Origin: Plectosphaerella cucumerina
Taxonomy: Eukaryota; Ascomycota; Sordariomycetes; Glomerellales; Plectosphaerellaceae
Reading direction: 5' to 3'
NCBI GenBank assembly: GCA_020746995.1
Contig: JAGPXD010000001.1
Span: forward strand, 2,046,001-2,110,000
Length of the DNA: 64,000 nt
How positions within the stretch are numbered: position 1 is the first letter of the stretch; every line of letters starts with the position of its first letter. This document shows positions 11,901 to 23,400 of this stretch, in pieces. Below the pieces are notes generated by a model. The model was not told the origin of the DNA and did not search any database. It saw only the letters and a program-made list of their open reading frames with translations. The position numbers and the translations under genes were made by a program.

Positions 11901-14900
11901 GGTAAGGGAGGTCGGGAGGTCGGAGGGTGTCAGGGCGTGGCTCGATGAGGGGGATGGAAGTTCCAGGTCGGCAGAAGGCAATCAATCGTCCTCGGCAGTG
12001 AGGTGCACCTGCATACGAGTAAAGAAACAACAGAAGCTTCCACGGACCGCCGAATGTTGCTGAGGAAGGAATGATGGACTGACACACGCTGAGGTGGAAG
12101 GAACACTGCACCTTACCTCGGCGCCATTGGTCACAATCGTCTCCCGGGGCCCACATGGCTTCGGGACCCACTCGCCGCAAGCCGTGCGTGACACCAGACC
12201 AATGGCATGGCCCCCTGGAGCTCACCGGGGTCGTCGTGCTTGACCGAAGGTGGGGTCTGGAGTCGACGCTATGCCGGACCTGGACGCGTTCACTCAATTC
12301 CATCCACCATCCATCACACGTCCATCCGTCCCTCGGCTCCCTCTCCGCTATCACCACCCCGCTTGGCCTCCGCCTCGTCCTCCATCACGTCCGTCCGTTG
12401 GTTGTTTGGTACCGCGGATCTGGTTCACGCCCACTCACTTCGTCACCATGCCTGCGTGGATTGGTGGGTAGCCCATCCGATAAGCCCCGGAGACGCATCA
12501 GACACTTCCCCGTCCGTTCAGGGTCGGCTCATTTCGCCAGAGGGGGGGAAGAACTCGACAGACCGACCTTCTGACCCCCCCTTCTCTTCCCCTCTTCATC
12601 CGTCGTCCGCACGTACGAGAACCAGCTGGCGTCCGAGCCTTTCGCCGAATGGATATTGAACAGCGAAAGCAGGGAGAAGACAAGACGAGAGATCGAACCG
12701 CTTGGAGTTGAGGTTCGAGGGGTCGAGGGGACCGATGAGGACAGTCCTTTCCGTTCAAGCACAGCCAGCACCCGTGTGCTTCCTCTCCTGGAGGGGCGGT
12801 GCGGCCTGTCATCGATGTCGTGTGCAACGAAGCATGGCAGCGCCCCCCCTTCTACTCACATCCTCCCCTCCCTCCCGCCATGGGCCTCTGCATCGGTGAC
12901 TCGCAGCCTGCAGTCCCGGTCACCTTCTTCTGGGCATCCATCCCAGGGTCGAGGGCGTCTTTGTGGCACTCGTTCGAAGAGTTCGACCCTTGTATATGGT
13001 CATCTCTCGCCTCACACAAGATCTGAATCTGCGAACCCAGAACATGGGGTAGACGTGACTGCCCTACGTCCAGACACACGCATCACATCCAGATACACCA
13101 GTCACAGCCAGAGATGAGCCATGCCATGCCATGCCTTGCCTTGCAACGATGTCCTCCGGAGAAGAAGCCACGCCACCGGACGAACCTAAAGCAACACCCG
13201 TTGTCTGCGACATGGGATCAACTTGACTGGGCCAGGGGACTGGACAATTGACTGGGCTGGGCTGGAAGGACATGGAGGGAAGGCCAACGAGGACGCACAT
13301 GCAGCTGGGGCTTGCCTCCATCGTTGCATCCACACCGGCACCTGCCGTTCACCGCATCGACTTTGGCCCTGAAGGCCCCCGATTGTCCCTGCGGATTTCA
13401 CTAATCATCGACCCTCCTTAGGGCTCCTCGCCATGGCCGCCACCCCCCCTTTCTGGAGCCAACATCCCTGAACCTCACGCGGTCTTTCCGTGTCTCCTCC
13501 ACTTTTGCCCGCTGCGCTGGCACGCGCATCATCCCTTGTTTTGCTCCGGCGCCGTCAGCCGGCGCTCACGCGAAGGCTGGACTTGGTCTGGTGGCCGTGC
13601 CGCCAGCGGCCGGTACCACTCGCCATCCCAGGTTAGGTTTGGGAGATCATCCCTGTCTGTCAGATGGCGTATTTGATGGAACCTCGTTGTTCTTCGTCTT
13701 ATCGTTTGCTCTCATCTCACTGATGGATATCGAAACATACCGGTCGGCTCGAGGCGAGAACCGGGTGTCCAAGGCCTTGGCCATGGCTTGCTGCCTCCCG
13801 CGGAGAAGGTAGGGGTGGGAGGGGCGAGAGAGAGGGGGGTACGGCACGCACCGCACACTCTCGGCACCGAGGAGCTGAGGAGCAGCCGGGAACCTGCGCA
13901 AACGACAATGCGGCCACAGCTCATCTTCATCCGCCTCCGAGAACACGAAGCCGTGCATGAAAACAACCCCCTCTGGAAGGGGTTTAGACTCCTTGTAGTT
14001 TGAGAGCAACAAGGCTCCCGGTCTGGCTCTGCCTCTGGCCCTGGTTCTGGCTCTGACAAGCAAACTTGTCAGAACAGCCCTCCATCTGGGCGCCTCGGGT
14101 ATCTGTCCCTGCTATTGGGTGGTGGTTTTCACCGACCCCTTCGCCAGTCGAGCTATCTGGGAAACGGCTTCACCTTTTTTCCCCAGCAGCACCGTCTGGG
14201 CGTCAGTCTCCCCGCCATCGCCCCGAGTGGCTCAGCCCACCCGGCGCCTTGCTGGGCGTCATTTTGCCTCGCCTTGCTTTGCCTTGCCGGCAGGCCAAGA
14301 GCTCGAACTAGCGGTGCCTACGGCAAAGCGTCAGAATCCTCCGACTAGCACCCGGGGGCCGATAGGGACCATGCACGCTCCAGTCCTGCTCCGCGAGGGT
14401 CGTCCTTGCGGCCAGGCCGTAGACCCGCCAAGACCCCGACGACTCCAAGTCAGCACGAGGCGGCAGCCCGGCTCAACTGTCGTCCCCAGAACGGTTTTGA
14501 TGTGGTCTTGTCAAGCGATATAAAAAAAGCACCCTACAGCGTAGTTGAAAAGCTAAAATTGCGGTCGTCGGAGGGCGCCGCTGTCTGTTGTCGACAGATC
14601 CGCATGGCACAACCAGGTGGCCAGCCGGTCGGCCTTGAGAGGACACGTCGAAGGCAAGCCTGCAGCGGCCGCGCCGACAGCAGAGCAACCGAGCAACCCA
14701 CTAGCTCGGGACCTCGTGTGTCGAGCCAGCATCATCGCCGTCCTCCTTGCCGCCGATCTTCCGACGTCAGTGTGGAATCACGGCCTCCCAAGGCCCTAAG
14801 CAAGCGAGCTCGATCCAGGCGGTGGCCGGCCATGAATCGTCCTAATCCTGCCCTTGGGGGCCTGCAGCCTCCCGATGATGGACCCTCCAAGGGCCAGGGA

Positions 14901-16623
14901 AGCCGCTGCCTCTCCAAATTAGTATCATGTTTGTGGCGTTTCAACCAAGCCCTTGAGAGACGGATAGCTGCATGCCTCGTACAGAAAGGACGAGGATCCA
15001 GGACAAGACCGACCAGTCATCAGAAAGACGCGGGCCATGTCTCGCGGGCTACGGTGAGGGCACCTCGACAGTACCTTTGTCCCCCGGCAAGCTCCCTCCT
15101 GCTTCCTCGCGATGGGCCCCCTGGACGCCATGTACGTGACCGGTTCACCTCGAGTCACTCTGCAGTAACGAGGGCGAGGCCATCGCGGCATGTCGTCTTG
15201 ACGATTCTCAAGATCGGAGCGCTAGCTCAGGGGCATGGCAGCCACCCCCAGCGTGTACATCCGTAGCTTGCCCACCCTTCTCTCTCTCTTCACACTCCCC
15301 ATTTCCCAGCGGGCTCCTTGTCGAACGCCCCTCCCCTTACCCCCCGTCAAGATACGTAGACCGCATCCTAGGGATGGATTTCCCACGCCGTTGCTCCAAC
15401 GAGACGGCTCCCGCGCGAAGAAACAAGCGGCCACCCCTGAGCATGGGCCCCTCCCCCACCGCTACACTTCTCCCCCCGACTACGAGCGCACCCTGGCCAT
15501 GCAAACGCAAACGCCCTCACTCACTTTCTTCTCTCACCGGCTCGAGGACAACAGCACAATAGAAAGAGCTGCCGGAGAGAGGAGAGACAGAGAGGAGAGG
15601 AGAAGGGGAGGGGGGTTCAAGTTGCTCTCCACAGTTCAGCGTCCCCCTCAACCGTTGTCTCAGAGTCTGCACGACCGGTCCATCGCTCGTTGCTTGACAG
15701 ATCCCAGTCATCCCACTTCCGAGTTGATGTTCCTTGCTCCGCTGGAAACCCCTTCGGCAGACTGCCTGAGCAGCGATTAGCCTCCATTTCATCGGCTGTC
15801 TGTGCCACCCATCCCAGGACTCGCGTGTTGAGGCTCGAACCCTTGCTCTCTTGTCCTGTACGTCCCCCCTCCCCTCCCCTCCTCCTCCTGCTCCATTCCT
15901 GCAGGCTAGCCACACACACGCACACACACGTCTGGGGCCTGTCTCTTCCGAGATATAATCCTGATACCCGCGCAACAAAGCATCCGCCGCCGCCCTCTAG
16001 ATGCTCGCGATGCCTGCTGATTCTATCTGAGACCTTTTTCGAGCCCGGGCCCATCCACAACGGACTGCCACTGCAACATCATCCGTCACCACCCCTCTCT
16101 TGTACTCGTCTTCGACTCTCCTCGTCGAGTATCCAGCTCGGCTTCGTCCTCGACACCAACATCTACTCGTCATCTCTCCAGCATATCATCTTTCTCTCCG
16201 GCTACTTGATAACAGGCACTCCGTATTCTCGGGAACATCGCATCAGTATCAGAGTACGTCAAATTCCAAACGCAGACCCAAAGCTGCGAGGGAAGACTTC
16301 ATGGCTGTGTACTCTGCTTCCTGGCCCTGCCCTGGGGACGCAGACAGAAGAGCGCCGTCGAGTCGAGTGACCTCGCCTGCTTGGGTTATCGCGTGTTTCT
16401 GGTCTTTACTGACATAGGATTTTAGGCGCGGTTCCGTGATTTGGTCAGAAGGGTCAGTCATACCTTTTTCGAGTTCGACATCCCACTCCAGCTTCAGACT
16501 TGGACCGAACTCTCTTGGGCAGCACCCTCCACAGATGGGTTTTCTTGCGAGGCCGCGCTTCTTGGGGGTTCCTCACAGCACTTTCTGGCACATCTCCCGC
16601 TGACACCAGCTCCCAGGCTGTAG
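8926..16623. other. Large gene-poor region upstream of the vib-1-like gene
   Basis: About 7.7 kb with no gene I can support. It is as GC-rich as coding DNA, so many open frames occur on both strands; none shows a domain, membrane pattern or splice-linked extension. Local low-complexity tracts include ATGCC/TTGCC pentamer repeats at about 13118-13144 and CT-rich stretches around 15,240-15,560 and 15,850-16,200, which resemble a long fungal 5' UTR. No transposase, integrase or RIP-like AT-rich relic was noticed. Most of it probably serves as promoter and 5' leader of the downstream regulator (inference). Confidence 0.5.
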
Positions 16624-16662
16624 CACACCCTTCTCATAATCGTCAACGATCCCGCCCTTGGC

Positions 16663-19600
16663 ATGACCGGGGCAGCGCTCTTGCAGGTAGGCGACGACAA
16701 CACCGAGACGACCAGCATCGCGACCACCAGCTGACGCGCGGCTACAGAGTGTCAGCGACTTTGACAGCGGGCCGTTCTACAACAGATCCCTCCTAGACTG
16801 CGCCGGCATCGGGCTCGTCGGTACGGATACGAGTTCAATGAATTCCCAGATGAACAAGGTAAGACGACAATGTGGCCCCTGTTCCCATTCTTCCGGCTCG
16901 AGGATGCATCGCCTGCCTGGCCTTCGTCGGTGGCTGTTGTCGAAAGGGCTGCGCTGGGAGAAGCAAACGCGGGCAGGTCTCGGACCTCCCCTCTCGACGA
17001 TCTTCGCCAGAGAGACGCATCCGATGAACAGCCCGAGATGAGAGGAATCTCGCTTCAGGTATGCAACCGCTTTTTCTGTCGTTCTATGCTTCCGCCCTTT
17101 AGTTGGGTCGAAACTGGCGAGAGGAAAACCGTTTGCCGACCTCCTCATCGCCGACGTCCAATTCCTACATCCAATCTTCTTCCCCACGTTCTGCGATTAG
17201 TGTCGCGGCGCGTCGGCACACAGAGATGCGGCGTTCACGGCTGGTCCTACTTCAAGCCAGCCTCCCGCTGCCCTGGAGTCATGGGTGCTGGTGACAAAAG
17301 CGGCGTGCAGTGGTTGCCTCGTTTGGGGGCCCAGCATACACACCCCTCCACCCCCCCTTGACGCGCAGCACTGCACTGCACCACAGCTAGCCAGCCAGCC
17401 AGCCGCCCCAGATGCCCTGCCTTGCCTGTATTTGTCCGAGAGGTACCTCGACGGGAGTTCCAAAATCTCGTCCTGTACATGCGGCGGCTGGCCCCCCTGC
17501 TGGCGTGCGAGACCCTCCGGTCTCCAGTCAGGACGGGAAGAACATTCCATCCCACCTCACGTCTGCACTTGTGCTGGTTAACGCTTCCGATGGGTTGTTG
17601 ATCACACACTTTGCTCAGCGCCTTCGGCAAGGACACTGACTGACATTTCTTGTTCGTTCTTCTAGGTCGAGGCTCCCCCCTCCCGACGTCTGCCCCTACA
17701 ATTAACCACATCCACAACCCGTCTTTTGACCTTTCCCACTCAGCCATGGACTTTTCCATCATCTAGGCTGGTCCAGGTACTTGACGGCAGAATCAAAGCT
17801 GATCCGTTTCGGTGTCTCACTAGGACTTTGAGTCGGACTATCTCGACCTTCCTTCACAGGGCCACGACATAAGGTGCGTCGATTTCGGTCTGTTACCCCC
17901 AATCACTTCCCGGGTACCTCCCAAGAGCCTGAGTGCCGGACCATCACTTCCATCACTTCCCTTGTAGGCCGGCCTAGGGGTCGTCCAGGGTGCAGGCACC
18001 ATCCAAAAGGGGCCTCCCCCTTGGCATGCTCTGCTGCCGCGGCGCCATGCACACTTGCCTGCAAAGGAGTCCCCGAGTCCATCAACATTTGCCGGCGGCA
18101 CTGCTGCGAACGCATGGGTAGCTGCCTGGGCATCGGACGAGCGAGCATCATCCTCTGGCCCTGGCCGAGGGGAGGGGGGGGGCCCAAGGAGACGAGAGGG
18201 GGGTGGCCTTCTTCTCCCTTCCCCCCACCACCACCACCGACGCCGCCAGATGGTGGCTCTCGTAGCTCCCGGACTCTGCAGTCTGTGACCCGGTACTACG
18301 CCAACGTTGGCAGTGCTACCCCGGCGGGTGACACCGACACCTTGCCCCGTATCTCTCTGCTGTGCGGCGAATCCTGGGGAGGGGAGAAGGGGGGGGGTGA
18401 TGGCCTTGGTGCCGGCCCTCTAAAACACTGTGCCCGGCGGGACATGGCCCAGCGGCCTGGCTAATAGATGTCTGTTTAGATATGACCAAAACACCAATGG
18501 GTCTCTGACGATAGATGGCACAGCCCAGACGGCGCCCGGACTCATAAACCATCTGTTCCATCCGCCCGTCCTGAACCCGACCACGTCGTACTCGCCGGAT
18601 GCGAGCTCTTACTACCCAACGCACGCCCAGCTCTACTCGACCCTGGAAGTCAGGCCTCCTCGACTGGGCTCAACGTACGTCGCACACAGCCCCTCGGAGC
18701 GCCCAATAGCATGGGCTGCTCGCTCGTCTGCGCAGCAGCCGCAACCACGTAACATGTCCATGCTTACTCTTTTTCCTCTGTTCCCCCTTTTAGGAACCCC
18801 ACGCCGACGGTAATGTCTCAGCCGTCCCGCTACGCTTCTCTACCGCATCCCGGATCCCAGATCAGCACGCGAGACCAGTACTCGTCCGCAACGCCGTCTT
18901 TCCGAAGACCTTCAGAGCATCCCCAGCGATCGCCTTCAACGTTTCCCGCCCCCTTCGACGCCATCCCCTCTCCCCGACGCCCAGCCCGATCACAAACTTC
19001 AACCACACGGTAAGGATGGACGCGGGGCAGTACTCCAAGGGCCAGACCGTCCCTCCGCTCATGAGCATGGTCACACTGGGCTCTCTTCAGTACACGGACG
19101 CCGGGCAACCGGTGCCGATCAAAGTCGACATTCAGGGCAACATCGACAAGGGCTTCTTCGAGGCCGACGGCGACTGGACCTGCTACCGGCGCAACTACTT
19201 CTCCTGCGTCTGCTCCTACAGCCTCTCGCCGTGGCTCCCGAGCTCTTCCATCCAGTTTGTTCAGAGCGGGGGCCAGACCTACACGGTTCTCGACTTTTAC
19301 ATGTGCATCTCGGCCGTTGTGGCAGAGAACGACAGCCAGAAGATCGAGCTGGTCCAGCACACGCCCAAGAGGGACAAAGGCCCAACGGAGGAGCCGAAGA
19401 AGATACGCATGCAACCCAAGACGCTGCAGCACCACAGCATGTTCTCGCACGATGGCGGGCTCGGCGGGTCGAGGATGGGCTACGGCGCACCGGACCCGTA
19501 TGGCAACGGCCAGGCCGGCGGAGAGTGCCTGACGGAGCACACCTTCGAGCGGATCCAGTTCAAGCAGGCGACGGCCAATAACGGCAAGAGGAGGGCCGCG

Positions 19601-20401
19601 CAGCAATACTACCACCTCGTCATCGAGCTCTGGGCCAACGTTGGTCCACAGGCTCCCGACAGCTTCGTCAAGGTGGCCTACCGTAAGTCGGCCAAGATGA
19701 TCGTTCGAGGGAGATCACCCGGCCACTACCAGGGCGAGAGACACAAGAGCACCAGCAGCGGGCCCGGAGGGGGCTCGACGGGTATGCCAGGATATCCCGG
19801 CGGCATGATGAACGCGGACTTTGGGGCGCCGGGGGGCAACATGCTCGGCGGCGGCTACGGCGGCGGCGACTACGCCCGCAACAACAACCCCTACGGCGGC
19901 GCGCAGCGTCACCATCACGACCTAGGCCTCGAGCCCCTGATGCAGGCCGACGACCCCAAGGTGCTCGATTCCCACAAGAGCGCGTACCTGTACTTTGACG
20001 GGCCAATCTCGGAGGCCACACAGCACCATCACCACCAGCAGCATCAGCATCAGCATCACAACCACAACCACAACCACCAGCACCAGCACCAACCGGACGG
20101 ACGTGGGACCGTCGACATGTTCACGCACCAAAGCAGCAGCAGCAACGGCACCGGCGGCAGGGGTGGTGGCGCCGGGGCCGGGGTGCCCCCTGACGGGATC
20201 CTCCCCCACATGACCACCACCACCTCGACCACCCTCGACTCGCACCGCGAGGGCGTCAAGCGGGACCCCGAGTCCGGGCTGCTGCCGAGCCTGTTCCAGC
20301 CGGGGCCGCACAGTCACCGGTGCAGCCCGTTCAGCGCAAAGACCACCAGCGAGGGCTACTACCCGTCCATGATGTTGCAGCCGGGCGTCAGCCTGACGTG
20401 A
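16663..20401 (+). CDS. VIB-1/XprG-like Ndt80/PhoG-family transcription factor (apparent frameshift in last exon)
   Basis: Predicted DNA-binding regulator of about 660 residues. Exons supported by splice sites and frame: 16663-16686 (MTGAALLQ), 16748-16858 (SVSDFDSGPFYNRSLLDCAG), 17824-17873 (DFESDYLDLPSQGHDI), 18480-18674 and 18794-20401. The Ndt80/PhoG domain starts around MDAGQYSKGQTVPPLMSM (19016) and runs to about 19,730 through DGDWTCYRRNYFSCVCSYSL, FYMCISAVV and ANVGPQAPDSFVKVAYRKSA. The tail is Gly- and His/Gln-rich with an HHHHQQHQHQHHNHNHNHQ tract. In Neurospora and Aspergillus this family controls extracellular proteases, nutrient-stress responses and heterokaryon-incompatibility death. 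The frame slips once near 18,941-18,985: the upstream part reads through FRRPSEHPQRSPST, whereas PITNFNHTVRMDAG lies in another frame, so one base is missing or a 44-base GTTTCC...CCCAG intron exists. The N-terminus is uncertain; an upstream acceptor at 16621-16623 would extend exon 1 with HTLLIIVNDPALG. Confidence 0.75.
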
Positions 20402-23400
20402 AGGGCGACTTGGGAACCTGGTGATGGTCCCGACGAAGGGCATACTTGTTTCGATCACAGTGGGGGGAAGGACGTCAACCCCGGCTGTTTCCAGGGCCCA
20501 TCTGCCCTCTCTCCCTGTAGGGAAAGCGGCGGGCCCCGAGGGGATGCAAAGACAAAAGGGATGGCAAAAAGACCGAACGGGCGAGGCCCAAAGAGGAGGG
20601 ACTTCGACCAGGGATGGCGGGGGGAAGGCAATCGGTTCGGGGCACTGGCACCGGGCCATGACGACCAACGACAAAAAAGGGAGTTTTCGGGGCATGGTAT
20701 GGTCTGGAATTATCACACGGCAAAGACAAACATCTCGGAACGGGGGGGACAGCATGGAAAGGGCTGGGATGGCTCGGGCGATGGTTGCTTTTTTCTTTTT
20801 CTTCCCTCTCTCCTCTCTCTCTCTCTCCTTCACTGACTCAGGATACCCGGGGTGCATCTGCTTTTCTTCTCCTTAGTTTTTCCCTATCTCTCGTGTTTTC
20901 CGCCGTCGTTGATTCTCCGTCACTCGCTGACACTATTATTTGTGATTTATTTCTTCTTCTTCTTCCCCGATCTATTCGCAGCAGGGGGTATCGTGGAAGT
21001 GGGTTGTGAGATGGGTCGAGATGTGTTTGCCTGCCCCCCCTCATCCCCTACCCCGAAGGGTCCGCCACCGGGGCCTCGGAGATGGCTGGGGGCGCGGGCC
21101 AAGGAAAGAAGGGACAGGAAAAGAGATCACCGGGGGTACTAGGTAGGGTAGGGGGAGAGAAGGGGGGCCAGATGCATGGTGCTGTTGCGGGCCAAGGCCT
21201 GTGTCTGGTATGTTTCGATTCTCTAATCCGCTTTCGTGTTGGGGTTGTGCGCCTCTTGGTCCTGTGCTGCTGTCGGTGCCTGTCTGTCTTGTCTCTGTCT
21301 CTCTGCCTGCATTGCATTGCGTTGCGTTGCGTCGCGTTGCGCCGGGCGTTCGTGGTCTGTGGTGTGATGGTGATCAAGTTTGCGTGTCCCCCCCGCCGGT
21401 TCCCTCCCACCTTGACCTGACCCGGGTCCAAGGCTCGAGGACGCCGAAGAAGTGGTTTCCCCTGCGCGTCATCTCCCAGATGGCCCAGGAAACGAGTCCT
21501 CGGGCGCTGGTGGGAGCAAACAATGCAGCACGGACAAAGGCTGCCCACCGTGATTACAGCGGAACGACGCAGGTGATGGCCGGGGGGGTTTGCTCGTTGG
21601 TGCCGGGCGGTTGGGACGTTGACAGGGGGTCGTGCCCCCGCGGCAGTGCGGTACGAATAGGCGAACTTTTTGTGTGATGAAGTTGGCTTGGTGGTAATGT
21701 GATGTCCTGCCGGTCATGTGCAAGGGGGAGGGAGAAGGGGGGGGGACTTGCCAAGTAGTCAGGGGTTGTTGCTGGCGGCGGCTGATTATCCGCTCGCCGG
21801 GGAATGATGCCGGAGGTGGGCCGGGGCGGAGCCTAGGAAAAAGGGAGCCAACTTGACGCGCACCCACGCACCACTGACTAGGTAGACACTGACTCTAGTG
21901 CAGCGATGGACGGGGCTGATATCGATTGGAGCGGGGCTGATTCGAGATATCTTCAATCGTGCATCGCGATATTCGAAATGGTTTTCCAAGGTGTTTGACT
22001 GAGGTTTTGTGCAACTGGTCCGAGTTGTTTGAATAAGGTTAAGGTTTCGCACTTGTCAAAAAGCGGAAGCCCAGCTGAGGCGTTGTAAAGTCCCTCTCCT
22101 CCAAGTTTTTGCTGCGAGAGATTGAATACTGATCTGACGAGCAGGCATCATGAGATGTGAAAATAGAAAGAGGTCTGGCCAGCCCTGTGCCGTCTGGACC
22201 CGGCACTCAACACACGCACAATGCACGATGGAGGAGTTCCGCTTCTCTTACGGCCTTAACAGATGACATGTCCCTCTTGTCGTTTGCCCCTCCCCGTTTG
22301 GGATGTCGCTACTTCCTGCCGGTGGGTGGTGGGCGGCCGCATCACATGCACCTGCCCTGACCGGGGGCCTGGGCTGAATGAAGAATGAAACCTCGGAAGG
22401 CTCAGCCTGCTTAAACGGGCACTGACGCTAGACTTTCTGTGTCTGACCGGGCCTGGAGTGATTAGCTGCCGCTCGTGCTTGCAGCTGGAGGAAGGAAAGA
22501 GTCATCCCGGGCAGGAAGGGGGAGAGGCGTGGGTGGGAGGAGAGGAGAGGAAAGGGACAACGGGGTCAGAGTCAGACATGACATGGGGGTGTCACTCGTG
22601 CCTTCCCGCCCGTCCGCTGTCAAGGCCGTCCTTGCCATTCCAGTCCAAGCGAGACAGCTCCCGTCCCCACACGCCCTCCCTCGCGAGCGCGGGTGGTGCC
22701 TTCCTCTGCAAGACAACGCATGGGATGGGAAGGACCGGTGAGGCCATGGTGGTTCATTGATCCGGGAAGGACCGGTCAGGGAGGGAAGCCGCATTCCACG
22801 AAAATCGTGAGTTGAGATGAGGTGAGGTCAAGTTGGCTGGCTGAAAGTTGAACGAAAAATGGCCTCATGCATTGCAATCCCAACACAACCTCATCCCGAG
22901 TTCCGCGGTGCCGCGACGTGCATCGTCATTCCCCAGATCGAGGCTCATCGTCTCCTGGTGGTTACACACATCTTGCCTTGCACCCTTCCCTTTTCCCCGG
23001 CTTGCCATGATCGACCTCACACCGGTCCATGGACCGAGCCTCCCGCCACATACCACCACGCCATCCCATCCCGTCCTGTCCACCACATGCACCACACACT
23101 CGATGCCTCTGCCGCTATCTCTGCCGCTGCCGCTGCCGCCGCTGCTAGTATCGCGGCCAACTGCATACCCCTGCAAGCAACCTCACCCACGCCAACGAGT
23201 ATTCGTCAGGGGACTTGTGGAAAAACAAAAGACCTCAACTTGACCGAGTCCGGTCCCGACATCCGGACGACGCCGGGCCCCGCCAAGACGTCTTCTCCTC
23301 TCCTCTCTTCACTTCTCCGAAGCACAGTGGGCGCCCGTCGAGTCAGAAGCATGCCAGCCAACAGAACATCCACCTCACCGCCCATTCCGACATGAAAGCG

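Noticed and set aside
16859..17823. Extra coding exon ending MRGISLQ before a GTATGC donor
   Set aside because: Composition does not look like the regulator's neighbouring exons and no acceptor gave a convincing frame; left as a question in the long-intron finding.
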